Shown: one piece after another, positions 38,233-47,750 of the stretch
How the letters are laid out: each line of letters opens with the position of its first letter
How positions within the stretch are numbered: the first letter of the stretch is position 1
Source: Mycobacterium kiyosense
GTDB taxonomy: Bacteria > Actinomycetota > Actinomycetes > Mycobacteriales > Mycobacteriaceae
NCBI GenBank assembly: GCA_021654635.1
Contig: AP025179.1
Span: forward strand, 2,790,001-2,854,000
Direction of reading: 5' to 3'
Length of the DNA stretch: 64,000 nt
Translations under genes and position numbers: made by a program
The notes under the pieces: model-generated
Told to the model about the DNA's origin: nothing
Databases searched by the model: none
The model's input: only the letters and a program-made list of their open reading frames with translations

Positions 38233-38363
38233 CGCGCAACCCTCCTTCGGTGCGTTTCGCCTGTCTCGGTCGCGGTTACCCGTTTGCCAGCGATGTAGAC
38301 CTGCGTGTTTCACCGTGGTGCGAAATGGGAATCCGCTCCCGTCGAGCGACAGGAGGTGAGGAA

Positions 38364-38528
38364 ATGTCCGTGAGGTCAGTAGGTGGCGCCATCACCAGAG
38401 TGGTTGGTTTCCTGCGTGCCGGTTACCCGCAGGGTTTGCCGGCGCCCGACACCTTCCCGGTTCTGGCGGTCTTGCCGCGCCGTCCTGCCCCGCCGGCACA
38501 CAGCGCCGGCGTCGGCACCCGCGCTTGA
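38364..38528 (+). CDS. DUF3349-like small protein, apparently shortened
   Basis: 54 aa from ATG 38364 with a strong ribosome site (AGGAGGTGAGG). ITRVVGFLRAGYPQGLPAPDTFPVLAVLPRR resembles the start of the DUF3349 family, whose members carry LRAGYPxGxP and are near 100 aa, but the sequence leaves the family at about residue 38 and stops. No other frame continues it. Possibly a relic with its 3' half deleted. Confidence 0.45.
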   Translation: MSVRSVGGAITRVVGFLRAGYPQGLPAPDTFPVLAVLPRRPAPPAHSAGVGTRA

Positions 38529-38559
38529 CAGTGAATTCCGCCCCAGACGCCTAGCGCCC

Positions 38560-38796
38560 TCAGGCGCCGCGGACCACGCGCAGCCGATGCCGGGTGTCGG
38601 TGGACCATAGGGTCGCGCAGCTCGGGCACTGCAGATTCAGCCGCGTCGCGCGGTTGCTGAGCAGGTACTGCCAGTGGGCCCCGCAGTTGCGGCTGCTGTC
38701 GCATTCGGTACATGCGTTGCCCCAGTTGCAATTTGGGCACGGCAGCCAAGCCCGCCGGGCAGGGTCGGCGTGCGGGTCGATGGGCAGCACAGGCAC
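38560..38796 (-). CDS. Cysteine-rich zinc-ribbon-like small protein, iron-box controlled
   Basis: 78 aa from GTG 38796. Cysteine motifs LPCPNCNWGNACTECDSS, a lone Cys in RNCGAHWQYL and LQCPSCATLW give several possible zinc-binding pairs (CPNC, CTEC, CPSC). Tryptophans and basic residues follow. The sequence pattern is clearly coding. An IdeR-type iron box lies 24-42 bp upstream, so it should be derepressed when iron is scarce. Function unknown; a zinc ribbon of this kind could bind nucleic acid or another protein. Confidence 0.7.
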   Translation of the reverse strand: MPVLPIDPHADPARRAWLPCPNCNWGNACTECDSSRNCGAHWQYLLSNRATRLNLQCPSCATLWSTDTRHRLRVVRGA

Positions 38797-38819
38797 GAAG
38801 TTCAGCCTCTCTCAGCGGA

Positions 38820-38838
38820 TTAAGTTAGGCTAGCCTAC
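38820..38838. promoter_or_regulatory. IdeR (DtxR) iron box
   Basis: TTAAGTTAGGCTAGCCTAC matches the mycobacterial IdeR consensus TTAGGTTAGGCTAACCTAA at about 16 of 19 positions, with the core TTAGGCTAGCCTA nearly palindromic. It lies just upstream of the zinc-ribbon gene (-) and about 90 bp before the hydrolase (+). IdeR with iron bound would repress; the closer gene is the better target. Confidence 0.75.
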
Positions 38839-38929
38839 CCAAATTCAGTACGCAACCCGGCGCTGGCCACCCTGATACGAGCCGTGGAATAGTGCGGGCA
38901 GCAACTTCGCGCGTTCGAAAGGGTCGGGC

Positions 38930-39754
38930 ATGCCCACAATCACCACCAGCGACGGCGTCGAGATCTACTTCAAGGATTGGGGCTCAGGTCAGCCCATCGT
39001 ATTCAGCCACGGGTGGCCGCTGTCCGCGGACGACTGGGACGCCCAGCTGCTCTTTTTCCTTGCGCACGGCTACCGGGTGATCGCCCACGACCGGCGCGGC
39101 CACGGCCGCTCCGCGCAGGTCGCCGACGGACACGACATGGATCACTACGCCGACGACCTGGCCGCCGTGGTGGAGCACCTGGATCTGCGGGACGCCGTAC
39201 ACATCGGTCATTCCACCGGCGGTGGGGAAGTGGCCCACTATCTGGCTCGGCACGGCGAGACCCGCGCCGCGAAAGCCGTGCTGATCAGCGCTGTTCCGCC
39301 GCTGATGGTCAAGACCGCGGCCAACCCACTCGGCCTGCCCAAAGAAGTCTTCGACGACCTACAGGCCCAACTGGCCGCCAACCGCTCCGAGTTCTACCGC
39401 GCGCTGCCCTCCGGCCCCTTCTACGGGTTCAACCGGCCCGGCGTCGAATCCTCGGAAGCCGCCATCGCCAACTGGTGGCGGCAGGGAATGATGGGCAGCG
39501 CCAAGGCGCACTACGAGGGCATCGTCGCCTTCTCCCAGACGGACTTCACCGAAGACCTGTTGAAGATCGGCGTGCCGGTGCTGGTCATGCACAGCACGGA
39601 CGATCAGATCGTGCCCTACCAGGCCGCTGGGCCGAGGTCGGCGGAATTGTTGCGCAACGGCGTATTGAAGACTTATCAGGACTTTCCGCACGGCATGATC
39701 ACCACGCAAGCCGACGTGATCAACTCCGACGTGCTGGAATTTCTGCGAAGCTGA
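38930..39754 (+). CDS. Alpha/beta hydrolase, non-heme haloperoxidase/arylesterase type
   Basis: 274 aa. Nucleophile elbow GHSTGGGE (Ser95), oxyanion region [23 protein letters not shown], Asp in [12 protein letters not shown] and His in YQDFPHGM complete the triad. This is the cofactor-free haloperoxidase/esterase subgroup (bromoperoxidase-like). Natural substrate unknown. No signal peptide, so cytoplasmic. It is divergent from the zinc-ribbon gene and could share control from the iron box. Confidence 0.85.
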   Translation: MPTITTSDGVEIYFKDWGSGQPIVFSHGWPLSADDWDAQLLFFLAHGYRVIAHDRRGHGRSAQVADGHDMDHYADDLAAVVEHLDLRDAVHIGHSTGGGEVAHYLARHGETRAAKAVLISAVPPLMVKTAANPLGLPKEVFDDLQAQLAANRSEFYRALPSGPFYGFNRPGVESSEAAIANWWRQGMMGSAKAHYEGIVAFSQTDFTEDLLKIGVPVLVMHSTDDQIVPYQAAGPRSAELLRNGVLKTYQDFPHGMITTQADVINSDVLEFLRS

Positions 39755-39776
39755 ATCCCCCTGTGCGCCAACGGGT

Positions 39777-41084
39777 TCAGGTGCATACCGGCTCGGTGCG
39801 GCGGGGCCGGCACGCGACGAGCAGTAACCCGACAGCGAAGACGATCGCGGTCAGCCAGGGAAACCGCCCGTTCGGCGCGAAACCGTCAGCGGAGATGAAT
39901 GCCAGCGCGTAGGAGGTCATCGCCGTGCCGACCAGCATGACCACCGCGGTCCAGCGATCGGTCAGCGCAACGCCGATCATCGGCAACGGTGCGGCAAACA
40001 AGCGCCGCAGCCAGAACAGCAGCGCCATCTCCGCCGCCATCACCACGCACAGAATGAACACCCAGGTGAACCGGATCAGCCACCACGCTGTCGTCGCTAT
40101 CTCGGGCTGCGGCAGCAGGCCGGCCGGGTAGGCGACGACGGCCACCACGATGACCGGCACCATGTGCCACAGATAGAGAGCCATCACATTGTTGTTGGCC
40201 ACCGCCAGGATTCGTCGCAGCCGCGGCCCGCGCAGCGCCCGATCGACCCAAGGGGCCAGCGCCACCGCGACTCCGGCCTGCGCGCACCCGAACGCCACCA
40301 ACGCCAGCGTCGGCGGTGTGCTGTTCTGTACGGCTTGGCCGGGGACACCGATCATGCTGGGCGGATACGGCCCCAGCCAGATCAACAGCGCCAGGGCCAC
40401 CGCGGCGCCCGCCGCCAGCAACAGCGGTCGGCGGCCGCTCAACCGCTCGGTGTACCAGGCGATTCCGAGTTGGTAGAGCAGCCCCCAGCACAGCAGGTAG
40501 TTGATCCAGCCCAGGCGGTGGACGTGGCCGCCGATGGTGGCCGCGTCGACCACCGCCACCCCGGCCGCCATTGCCACCGGTACCAGCAGGCCCCAACGAT
40601 CGTGTGCGGCAATCGCAATCGGTGTCAGCGTCACCACCACGAGGTAGACGGCCAAGAACCACAGGTGCATGGCGAGCGCCCAGCCCGCGTACTGCAACAC
40701 CGAACCGGGCAGACCCAGACCGAGCAGCAGCAAGACCAGGGCGAAAATCAGGCCGACGTACACCGCGGTGGGCCCGAGCACCCGTGCGATGCGGTGCCGC
40801 ACCCAGCTCTGCCAAGGCTCGCCGGCCGGTCCCTGCTGACGTGTCCAGGACACCGCACCCGCGTAACCGGCCACCAGAAAGAACGCCGGCACCGCCTGGA
40901 AGGGCCAGGTCACCCACTGGGTGAAGGGCAGGTCCACCAGCGGGTTCTCCCGGCCGAACTGGCCGTCGCGGTAGGTGATGGAACTCAGCAACCAATGTCC
41001 CAGGACGATCAGGCCCACGCCCGATACCCGGTAATAGTCGACCGCCAGATTTCGGGCGGGCCTCGCCGGCGCTGCGCTGCTCAT
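39777..41084 (-). CDS. Acyltransferase 3 family membrane protein
   Basis: 435 aa with about ten predicted spans. The N-terminal RNLAVDYYRVSGVGLIVLGHWLLSSI has the conserved His of acyltransferase-3 enzymes (VLGHW), and VPAFFLVAGYAGAVSWTRQ is a second conserved block. Such proteins O-acylate sugars or lipids at the membrane. Start ATG 41084 is preferred over 41150, which would overlap the divergent reductase start at 41142 and add hydrophilic residues. Confidence 0.82.
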   Translation of the reverse strand: MSSAAPARPARNLAVDYYRVSGVGLIVLGHWLLSSITYRDGQFGRENPLVDLPFTQWVTWPFQAVPAFFLVAGYAGAVSWTRQQGPAGEPWQSWVRHRIARVLGPTAVYVGLIFALVLLLLGLGLPGSVLQYAGWALAMHLWFLAVYLVVVTLTPIAIAAHDRWGLLVPVAMAAGVAVVDAATIGGHVHRLGWINYLLCWGLLYQLGIAWYTERLSGRRPLLLAAGAAVALALLIWLGPYPPSMIGVPGQAVQNSTPPTLALVAFGCAQAGVAVALAPWVDRALRGPRLRRILAVANNNVMALYLWHMVPVIVVAVVAYPAGLLPQPEIATTAWWLIRFTWVFILCVVMAAEMALLFWLRRLFAAPLPMIGVALTDRWTAVVMLVGTAMTSYALAFISADGFAPNGRFPWLTAIVFAVGLLLVACRPRRTEPVCT

Positions 41085-41141
41085 CACGACGAGCCTAACC
41101 GCTGCCGGCTGCGGGCAAGACGCGCGTGTAAACATGTCTGC

Positions 41142-42116
41142 ATGCGACAAGCGCGCTTGGCGGACTTAGAAGTTGGACGCATCGGCCTGGGTGCGATGGG
41201 CATGTCCACTGCCTATGCCGGGGCGGGCAGCGACGACGCCGAGTCGATCCGCGCCGTGCACCGTGCCATCGACCTCGGCGTCACCCTGATCGACACGGCC
41301 GAGGTCTACGGTCCCTACCGCAACGAGGAACTGCTCGCCCGCGCGCTACGGGGCCGACGCGACCAGGTGACTCTGGCAAGCAAGTTCGGCATGATCTCGC
41401 ACACCGGGCGCAACGGCCTGGACAGCAGTCCCGCCAACGTCCGCCTCGCGCTGGACGGGTCCCTGCAGCGGTTGGCAACCGATCACATCGATCTCTATTA
41501 CCAGCACAGGCTGGACCGCGACACTCCCATCGAGGACACGGTCGGCGCGTTGGCGGAGTTGGTGGCGGCCGGGAAAATCCGGCATATCGGGCTCTCCGAG
41601 GTGGGGGCGCAGACGATTCGGCGGGCCCACGCCGTGCACCCGATCACCGCAGTGCAGTCCGAGTACTCGCTGTGGACCCGCGATCCGGAGAACGCGGTGC
41701 TGCCGGTGCTGCGCGAACTGGGCATCGGGTTCGTCGCCTATTCACCTCTTGGTCGTGGATTCCTCACCGGCGCAATACGTTCCACCGATGCAATCCCAGA
41801 CACCGACTTTCGCAAGACCAACCCGCGATTCGCCGAGGAGAACTTCCAGCACAACCTGCAGAGCGCCGATCAATTGCGGGCCATCAGCGGCGACGTCGGC
41901 GCCACCCCCGCTCAGGTCGCGCTCGCCTGGTTGCTGGCCAAGGGGTCGGACATCGCCGCGATCCCCGGCACCAAACGTGTGGCGCGCGTTGAGGAAAACG
42001 TCGGCGCCGACAGTGTGCACCTGTCCGCAGAACAGCTTTCGCAGCTGGACAATCTGCTGCCACCGGCGGGCGACCATCACAGCGCGGCCCAATTGCAGTG
42101 GATCGATCGCGACTAA
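41142..42116 (+). CDS. Aldo-keto reductase
   Basis: 324 aa TIM-barrel NADPH oxidoreductase. Catalytic tetrad: Asp51 and Tyr56 (DTAEVYG), Lys81 (ASKFG) and His in LYYQHRLD. IPGTKRVARVEENV binds NADP phosphate. Reduces a carbonyl, substrate unknown. Start chosen at ATG 41142 (MRQARLADLEVGRIGLGAMGM), where the family begins. Tail-to-tail overlap of 4 bp with the thioesterase. Confidence 0.9.
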   Translation: MRQARLADLEVGRIGLGAMGMSTAYAGAGSDDAESIRAVHRAIDLGVTLIDTAEVYGPYRNEELLARALRGRRDQVTLASKFGMISHTGRNGLDSSPANVRLALDGSLQRLATDHIDLYYQHRLDRDTPIEDTVGALAELVAAGKIRHIGLSEVGAQTIRRAHAVHPITAVQSEYSLWTRDPENAVLPVLRELGIGFVAYSPLGRGFLTGAIRSTDAIPDTDFRKTNPRFAEENFQHNLQSADQLRAISGDVGATPAQVALAWLLAKGSDIAAIPGTKRVARVEENVGADSVHLSAEQLSQLDNLLPPAGDHHSAAQLQWIDRD

Positions 42117-42883
42117 AGAGCGCGAACCATCGCCGCCGCCCGGACGTCCTCTCCGACGGTGAAGTGCACCCGCACCGCGTCGCCGTCGAGCTGGTAACGG
42201 AGGCTCAACGGCTCGCCGAACTTGATCGGGCTGCGATACTCGAGCACCGCACGGTACGGCCGTTGCTCCAGTTCGGGTACGCGGCCCAGGATCTCGTGCA
42301 CGCCATGCCAGTAGATGGTGTTGTTGACATGCTCGAACAGATCGATGTCGGTGCGCCGCAACGGAAAGGGAATCGTGACCGGCTCCGGATCGGTCCCCGT
42401 CGGCTCGGTGAGCCACGGCCGCCACTTGAGTCTGTGTTCGTCGGTGGTGGAGCCGAACCGCTGGACGCATTCGTCGGTGAGCCGCGACGGTGTCAAGGTG
42501 TCCTTGTTCATGCAGATCCAGAAACCTTGGGTCTCGATCCGCCCGCCCTCGGCGCCGAGGAGCTGCACGCGCATGTTGCACCAGCGGCTGGAAAGACCGG
42601 CGCACCAACGCCGGAAGGTGATGTCGCTGGGTATCTCGATCGGCTCGAGCACGTCGATCACCGTGCGCAGCACGATCCAGTGCGGATGAATTTCGGCCAG
42701 CTGCGCGTCCGCGAGGTGCTCGGCGCCGACTTCCTGAATGTAGCGGGCGACACCGTCGAGACGTAGCCTGCGGTGTTCGTCGATGTCGGATGTGCCCAGC
42801 CGCCAACCGGTTTGGTACACGTATCCTTCGCTGGGCACCGGGACGAGCGGGCTCAGCAATTCGGCCGGGGTGGGGTCAGGCAT
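42113..42883 (-). CDS. Acyl-ACP thioesterase-like protein (Rv2001-like)
   Basis: 256 aa, a double hot-dog acyl-ACP thioesterase (FatA/B-like): YQTGWRLGTSDIDEHRRLRLDGVARYIQEVG (first half) and FEHVNNTIYWHGVHEIL (second half, with the conserved Asn/His). Expected to release fatty acids from acyl carrier protein. Its start overlaps the upstream flavoprotein by 8 bp. The flavoprotein-then-thioesterase order resembles M. tuberculosis Rv2000-Rv2001 (from memory, not checked). Confidence 0.82.
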   Translation of the reverse strand: MPDPTPAELLSPLVPVPSEGYVYQTGWRLGTSDIDEHRRLRLDGVARYIQEVGAEHLADAQLAEIHPHWIVLRTVIDVLEPIEIPSDITFRRWCAGLSSRWCNMRVQLLGAEGGRIETQGFWICMNKDTLTPSRLTDECVQRFGSTTDEHRLKWRPWLTEPTGTDPEPVTIPFPLRRTDIDLFEHVNNTIYWHGVHEILGRVPELEQRPYRAVLEYRSPIKFGEPLSLRYQLDGDAVRVHFTVGEDVRAAAMVRAL

Positions 42884-44276
42884 CGGCAGCCTCGCTGCGC
42901 AGCTTCTCCAGCTGCTCGCTGGCCACGTTGAGACGCTTCTGGAACATCGAGACCACCCGCTCGCGCACCCGCGGCTTGTGTGACAGCGGCGGCAGCAGGT
43001 CGGCCAGCAGATTCAGCCGCGCGGCGGCCAGCCAGTCGGTCAGGTCGGGGTCGTCGAGCCAGCGGGAGAAGTTACGCAGGTCCGACTGGGTGAGCCGCAA
43101 CCAGTCCACATCACGGTCTGGGTGTGGAATCGGTTCGCACAGCATGTTTTTCGCCACGTCGTCGTCGTAGGCGAACTCCACGTGCGCGATGAACGCGGCG
43201 CTGAACACCTGCTGGCAGCCTGGCACCGCTTGCAGGGTTATCCGGTGCCCGTCGAAAACCGGTGTCGCCGCGCGTTGCGGCGCGCCGTCGGCGGTGCAGT
43301 CGATGTAGAGAGCCGACGGCGCGGAGCTCAGCGTCCCTTCGTCGAACACCATGGCGTCGGGTTCGATGCGCTGCACGTGGCCCAGCCGGACCACATCATC
43401 GATCCGGCCGAGTTGCTCGTACTCGGGCTGCGACACCGTCGCGCACCGGTACATCGTCGGCCGCACCGACCGGTCCAGGCGAAGCAACGTCCCAGCGGCC
43501 TCGAGCCGGTCGAACAGGTCGGCGACCGACGTCGCGGCGTCGATGGAGTCAAGGGTCGCGGCGTAGTTGTCCCGGAATTTCTTGATGAACGCCGGCCCCG
43601 GCTGCAGCGTCGCCCGATCGATCCACCACGAATCACGGGGCATGATCCACGTCAGCCGCTGCGCGTCCACCCCGTTGCGCAGCAACCACAGGCAGACGTC
43701 GATGCCGGTCTTGCCGGCACCCACCACCACGTACCGTTCCCGCGCCCCGAACTTGGGCAGCTCGTTGGGTGCGATGCAGTCCACGCCCGCCGCGACGTCG
43801 TAGGGCGCGGGCCGCATCGACGGAACCACCGCACGCAGATACGTGGCGTCGACGATCCGCCGCGCGGCGCTGACGTCGTATTCGGTGCCGGACAACGTGC
43901 GGAACCGGCCGTCGCCGAGGTAATTCGACATCGGGAAGTACTCCACCCGCCCCGACGGCAGGAACTGCTGCTGCATGAGCGCGTCGAAGTACGCGCAGAT
44001 CTCGCCGACGGGGGCGAGTTCGTTGAGTCCCTGATTCCAGCCGACACTGTCAATAGTGTTGTTGCCCAAGGGTCTTGAGTTCACCCCGTAGTACGCCGAC
44101 GGCTGGTGCAGCCGCACGAAGGGGTACGCGGTGGTCCAGTGCCCGCCCGGTTGATGCGCCTGGTCGACCAGGACCACACGGGCATCGGATTCGGCGACGA
44201 GGGTGTCGGTGAACGCCATCCCCATGGCACCGGCACCTATCACGAGGTAGTCGGTGTCCAATTTCTGGACAGTCAT
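42876..44276 (-). CDS. FAD/NAD(P)-binding oxidoreductase (Rv2000-like)
   Basis: 466 aa flavoprotein. Rossmann fingerprint VIGAGAMGMAF at about residue 10, VVLVDQAHQPGGHWTTAYPFVRLHQPS, and a second nucleotide-binding fingerprint YVVVGAGKTGIDVCLWLLRNG near 180, as in flavin monooxygenases and related reductases. Substrate unknown; being co-translated with an acyl-ACP thioesterase points to fatty-acid or lipid chemistry. ATG 44276 is preferred because the Rossmann fold begins just after it; the longer frame to 44453 has no ribosome site. Confidence 0.8.
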   Translation of the reverse strand: MTVQKLDTDYLVIGAGAMGMAFTDTLVAESDARVVLVDQAHQPGGHWTTAYPFVRLHQPSAYYGVNSRPLGNNTIDSVGWNQGLNELAPVGEICAYFDALMQQQFLPSGRVEYFPMSNYLGDGRFRTLSGTEYDVSAARRIVDATYLRAVVPSMRPAPYDVAAGVDCIAPNELPKFGARERYVVVGAGKTGIDVCLWLLRNGVDAQRLTWIMPRDSWWIDRATLQPGPAFIKKFRDNYAATLDSIDAATSVADLFDRLEAAGTLLRLDRSVRPTMYRCATVSQPEYEQLGRIDDVVRLGHVQRIEPDAMVFDEGTLSSAPSALYIDCTADGAPQRAATPVFDGHRITLQAVPGCQQVFSAAFIAHVEFAYDDDVAKNMLCEPIPHPDRDVDWLRLTQSDLRNFSRWLDDPDLTDWLAAARLNLLADLLPPLSHKPRVRERVVSMFQKRLNVASEQLEKLRSEAADA

Positions 44277-44379
44277 CTGGTGTGCACTCTTATCGGCCTC
44301 CTGTTGCGTCACGATAGCGCCTCCCCCCGCGGCCGAGGCGCACCGCAGCCGCACGCGGCAACCGGGTAAGTTTGCCCGG

Positions 44380-45216
44380 ATGGGCGCCGATCTCACCGTC
44401 GCAGTCGCGGACGGCGTCGCGCTGCTGACGCTCAACCGGCCCGAACGGCGCAACGCCTACACCGCGGAGATGGGCGCGCTGCTCAATGAGGCATACCGGC
44501 AATGCGACGACGACGACGCGGTGCGGGCCATCGTGCTCACCGGTGCGGGACAGGCGTTCTGTGCCGGCGCCGACTTCGCCGCCGGCCGAAGCCCGTTCGA
44601 CACCCCGGCCGGCGGCTCCGAGTTCACCGCGTCGCCGATCGACCCCGCCGCGTTCGAGCTGCGCACCCCGGTCATCGCCGCCGTCAACGGACATGCCATC
44701 GGCATCGGGCTGACCATCGCGCTGCAAGCCGACATCCGCGTCATGGCGTTGAACGCCCAATACGCGGTCGCGCAGGTGCGACGCGGAGTCCTGCCGGACT
44801 GCATGTCGCACTGGACGCTGCCGCGCCTGGTGGGCGGGGCCGTCGCAGCCGACCTGCTGTTGACCGGCCGCACCTTCGACGGCACCGAGGCGGCGGCCAT
44901 GGGGATCGCTACCCGGGCGTTGCCGGGCAACGAGGTGCTCGACCACGCGATGACGGTGGCGCGCGACATCGCGGTCAACGTCGCCCCGATGTCGGCGGCG
45001 CTGAGCAAACGCCTGCTCTGGGACACCCTCAGCTACGACTACACCCCACGCCAGGTCGCCGACCTGGAAACCAGGCTGCACCACCGGTTGCTGGGCAGCG
45101 CGGATGCCCGCGAAGGTGTCGAGGCGTTCCTGCAGCGCCGGGCGCCGCGCTGGAGCGCGTCGGTGGCGCGGGAGTGGCAGCCGGTGCCGGCCGTGGGGGA
45201 GGGGACGTTGCGTTGA
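44380..45216 (+). CDS. Enoyl-CoA hydratase/isomerase family protein
   Basis: 278 aa crotonase fold: LTLNRPERRNAYTAEM, the CoA-binding oxyanion loops GQAFCAGADFAAG and AVNGHAIGIGLTIAL, RRGVLPDCMSHWTLPRLVG and DLLLTGRTFDGTEAAAMGI. It has Asp instead of Glu at the usual catalytic LPD position, so hydratase activity is likely but not certain. Starts a four-gene run (this gene, esterase, TPR and possibly the 57-aa gene). It starts 104 bp from the flavoprotein's start, divergently. Confidence 0.88.
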   Translation: MGADLTVAVADGVALLTLNRPERRNAYTAEMGALLNEAYRQCDDDDAVRAIVLTGAGQAFCAGADFAAGRSPFDTPAGGSEFTASPIDPAAFELRTPVIAAVNGHAIGIGLTIALQADIRVMALNAQYAVAQVRRGVLPDCMSHWTLPRLVGGAVAADLLLTGRTFDGTEAAAMGIATRALPGNEVLDHAMTVARDIAVNVAPMSAALSKRLLWDTLSYDYTPRQVADLETRLHHRLLGSADAREGVEAFLQRRAPRWSASVAREWQPVPAVGEGTLR

Positions 45217-46109
45217 CCAGCTTGCGGAGCCGGGCGCTGCCGGCACTGCTGCGCTTCACGGGCCGGACCCGCGCTTACGAAAGCGCCGATACGGCCCGTG
45301 CGCACATCGAACAACGCGCTCTGCATCGGCAACTTTTCGGGCCGCCGCCTCGGCTGCGCCGCGATGTCGCGGTGGAGTTCGAGTACGGAACGGGTTGGCC
45401 CGTCTACACTTTGACCCCGAAAAGGACTCGGGCGGGCCAGGCCGAACGGACCGTCGTCTACCTGCACGGCGGCGGGTGGGTGAACGAGATCGCAAACCAG
45501 CATTGGAAATTGGCCGTGCAGATCGCCGCCGAGTCGTACGCGGAAGTGATCGTCCCGATCTATCCGCTGATACCGTTCGCCACTGCCGCAGACGTGGTTC
45601 CGGTGATCGCTGACATGGCGATGCGGCATCTGTCGCGCGGGCGCAGCGTGCGACTGGCCGGGGACTCGGCCGGCGGCCAGATCGCGTTGTCGGCGGCTCT
45701 GTTGTTGCGCGACGACCACGACGTGGTGATTCCGCAGACCGTGCTGATCTCCCCGGTGCTCGACCCCTGCTTGTCCAACCCGTTCATCGGCGCGGTCGAC
45801 GATCCGTGGTTGAGCCGCGATGCGCTGCAAGTCTTCGCCGAGCGCTGGCGCGGCGAGTTGGCGGTGGACGACCGCCTGGTCAACCCGATGGCAGCAGAGC
45901 TGACCGGGCTCGGCCCGTTGACGGTGTTCAGCGGCACCCGCGACATTCTTAATCCCGATACCCGGCTGTTCGTCGAAAAGGCCGCTGCCGCAAGCGTAGA
46001 GGTCGACTACCACGAGCAAGCAGACCTGCTCCATGTGTATCCGCTGACGCCCACGCCGGAAGGCCGGGCCGCGCGTGCGGTGATCGTCAAGCGCCTCGCC
46101 GCGCCATGA
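45213..46109 (+). CDS. Alpha/beta hydrolase (hormone-sensitive-lipase-type esterase)
   Basis: 298 aa. HSL-family markers: oxyanion HGGGWVNE (about 90) and nucleophile elbow GDSAGGQ (about 152), with an acidic residue in FSGTRDIL and His in LLHVYPL. Cytoplasmic esterase or lipase; substrate unknown. The TTG at 45213 shares bases with the TGA of the preceding gene, and its own stop overlaps the next ATG (ATGA), so the three genes are translationally coupled. No other in-frame start near it fits as well. Confidence 0.85.
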   Translation: MTSLRSRALPALLRFTGRTRAYESADTARAHIEQRALHRQLFGPPPRLRRDVAVEFEYGTGWPVYTLTPKRTRAGQAERTVVYLHGGGWVNEIANQHWKLAVQIAAESYAEVIVPIYPLIPFATAADVVPVIADMAMRHLSRGRSVRLAGDSAGGQIALSAALLLRDDHDVVIPQTVLISPVLDPCLSNPFIGAVDDPWLSRDALQVFAERWRGELAVDDRLVNPMAAELTGLGPLTVFSGTRDILNPDTRLFVEKAAAASVEVDYHEQADLLHVYPLTPTPEGRAARAVIVKRLAAP

Positions 46110-47740
46110 GCGAGGCGTACTTCGACCTCGGGTCCTACCGCCGTCCCGTCGACACCGCATCCCCGCAAGCGCAGACCTGGTTCGACCGCGGCCTGGTGTG
46201 GGCGTACGCGTTCAACCACGAAGAGGCGATCCGCTGCTTCGAACGCGCCCTGGAACACGACCCGGACCTGGCCATCGCCCGCTGGGGCATCGCCTACGCG
46301 GTCGGGCCCAATTACAACAAGGCGTGGGAGGCGTTCGACCCCGTCGACCTGGCCACGTCGCTGGCGCGCGCCCGCACTGAACTTCGGCTGGCTGCTCAAG
46401 GCCGGGCCAGTGCCGTGGAGCGGGGCTTGATCTCGGCGCTGACCGCCCGGTTCTCCGCCGACGATCTGGACGCCGGTCGCCGCGCCTACGCCTATGCGAT
46501 GGCAGCGTTGGCAGCCGCTCACACCGATGACGTCGACGTACAGGCGTTGGCCGCCGACGCGCTGGTCAACCTCACCGCGTGGGCGCTGTGGGACACCGCC
46601 ACGGGTACGCCGGCGCCGGGATCACGGGTGGTCGAGGCCAGGGGAATTCTCGAGGCTGCGCTGGGCGGGCCGGCGGGGCGCGGCCATCCGGGGATCTTGC
46701 ACATGTACCTGCACACCATGGAGATGTCGGCGACGCCGGAGGTTGCGCTGCCGGCGGCCGATCTGCTGCGCGAGCTCGTCCCCGACGCCGGGCACCTGCG
46801 CCACATGCCCAGCCACATCGACGTCCTGTGCGGCGACTACAGCAGCGCCGTGGAGTCCAATCGTGCTGCCGTGCAGGCGGATCGGATGTTCCTCGAGCGT
46901 GCGGGCCCGCTGAATTTCTACTCGCTCTACCGGGCGCACGATCTGCATTTCATCGTGTATTCGGCGATGTTCCAAGGGCAATCGCAGGTCGCCCTGGCCG
47001 CCGCCGACGAACTCGCGGCACAGCTGACACCCGAGCTGCTGGCCATCCAGTCGCCGCCGATGGCCGACTGGCTGGAGGCGTTCGTGCCGCTGCGAACCCA
47101 TGTGCTGGTGCGATTCGGCCGCTGGGACGAGCTGATCGCGCAACCGATGCCGCAGGATCAGGATCTCTACTGCAGCACCGCGGCGACCATCTGTTACGGA
47201 CGCGGTGTCGCGCTGGCGGCCATCGGCCAGCTCGAGCGGGCCGAGGCTGAGCGTTCCGCGTTCACCGCAGCTTACGCTCGGATACCGGGATCCCGGTACC
47301 TGTTCAACAACACCAGCCGCGACATCCTGGCGGTGGCCGCCGCCATGCTCGACGGTGAGATCGCCTACCGTGCAGGATGTTTCGAGGAAGCGTTCCAGCA
47401 CCTGCGGCGCGCCGTCGACCTCGACGACTCGTTGCCCTACGACGAGCCCTGGGGCTGGATGCAACCCACCCGGCACGCCTACGGCGCGTTGCTGCTCGAA
47501 CAGGGCCACCTCGACCAGGCCGCCGCGGTGTACGCGGCCGACCTCGGTTTGGACCCGACGCTGGCCCGATGCTGCCAGCATCCCGGCAATGTGTGGAGCC
47601 TGCACGGCTATCACGAATGCTTGAAACGGTTGGGGCGCAACGACGAAGCGATGATCATCGGCCAGCAGCTCAGGCTCGCCGCCGCACGCGCAGACGTGCC
47701 GATTCGGGCGTCCTGCGCCTGCCGGCTGGACACGTTCTAG
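46106..47740 (+). CDS. TPR-repeat protein
   Basis: 544 aa with tetratricopeptide-like helix pairs: FDRGLVWAYAFNHEEAIRCFERALEHDPDLAIARWGIAYAVG near 25-65 and HAYGALLLEQGHLDQAAAVYAADLGLDP near 470. Histidine-rich helical segments (ILHMYLHTMEMS, HLRHMPSHIDVL) lie in the middle. No enzyme motif is clear; it is likely a scaffold for protein contacts. The 4-bp overlap with the upstream esterase shows joint expression. Confidence 0.75.
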   Translation: MSEAYFDLGSYRRPVDTASPQAQTWFDRGLVWAYAFNHEEAIRCFERALEHDPDLAIARWGIAYAVGPNYNKAWEAFDPVDLATSLARARTELRLAAQGRASAVERGLISALTARFSADDLDAGRRAYAYAMAALAAAHTDDVDVQALAADALVNLTAWALWDTATGTPAPGSRVVEARGILEAALGGPAGRGHPGILHMYLHTMEMSATPEVALPAADLLRELVPDAGHLRHMPSHIDVLCGDYSSAVESNRAAVQADRMFLERAGPLNFYSLYRAHDLHFIVYSAMFQGQSQVALAAADELAAQLTPELLAIQSPPMADWLEAFVPLRTHVLVRFGRWDELIAQPMPQDQDLYCSTAATICYGRGVALAAIGQLERAEAERSAFTAAYARIPGSRYLFNNTSRDILAVAAAMLDGEIAYRAGCFEEAFQHLRRAVDLDDSLPYDEPWGWMQPTRHAYGALLLEQGHLDQAAAVYAADLGLDPTLARCCQHPGNVWSLHGYHECLKRLGRNDEAMIIGQQLRLAAARADVPIRASCACRLDTF

Positions 47741-47750
47741 AGTGCTGCTC

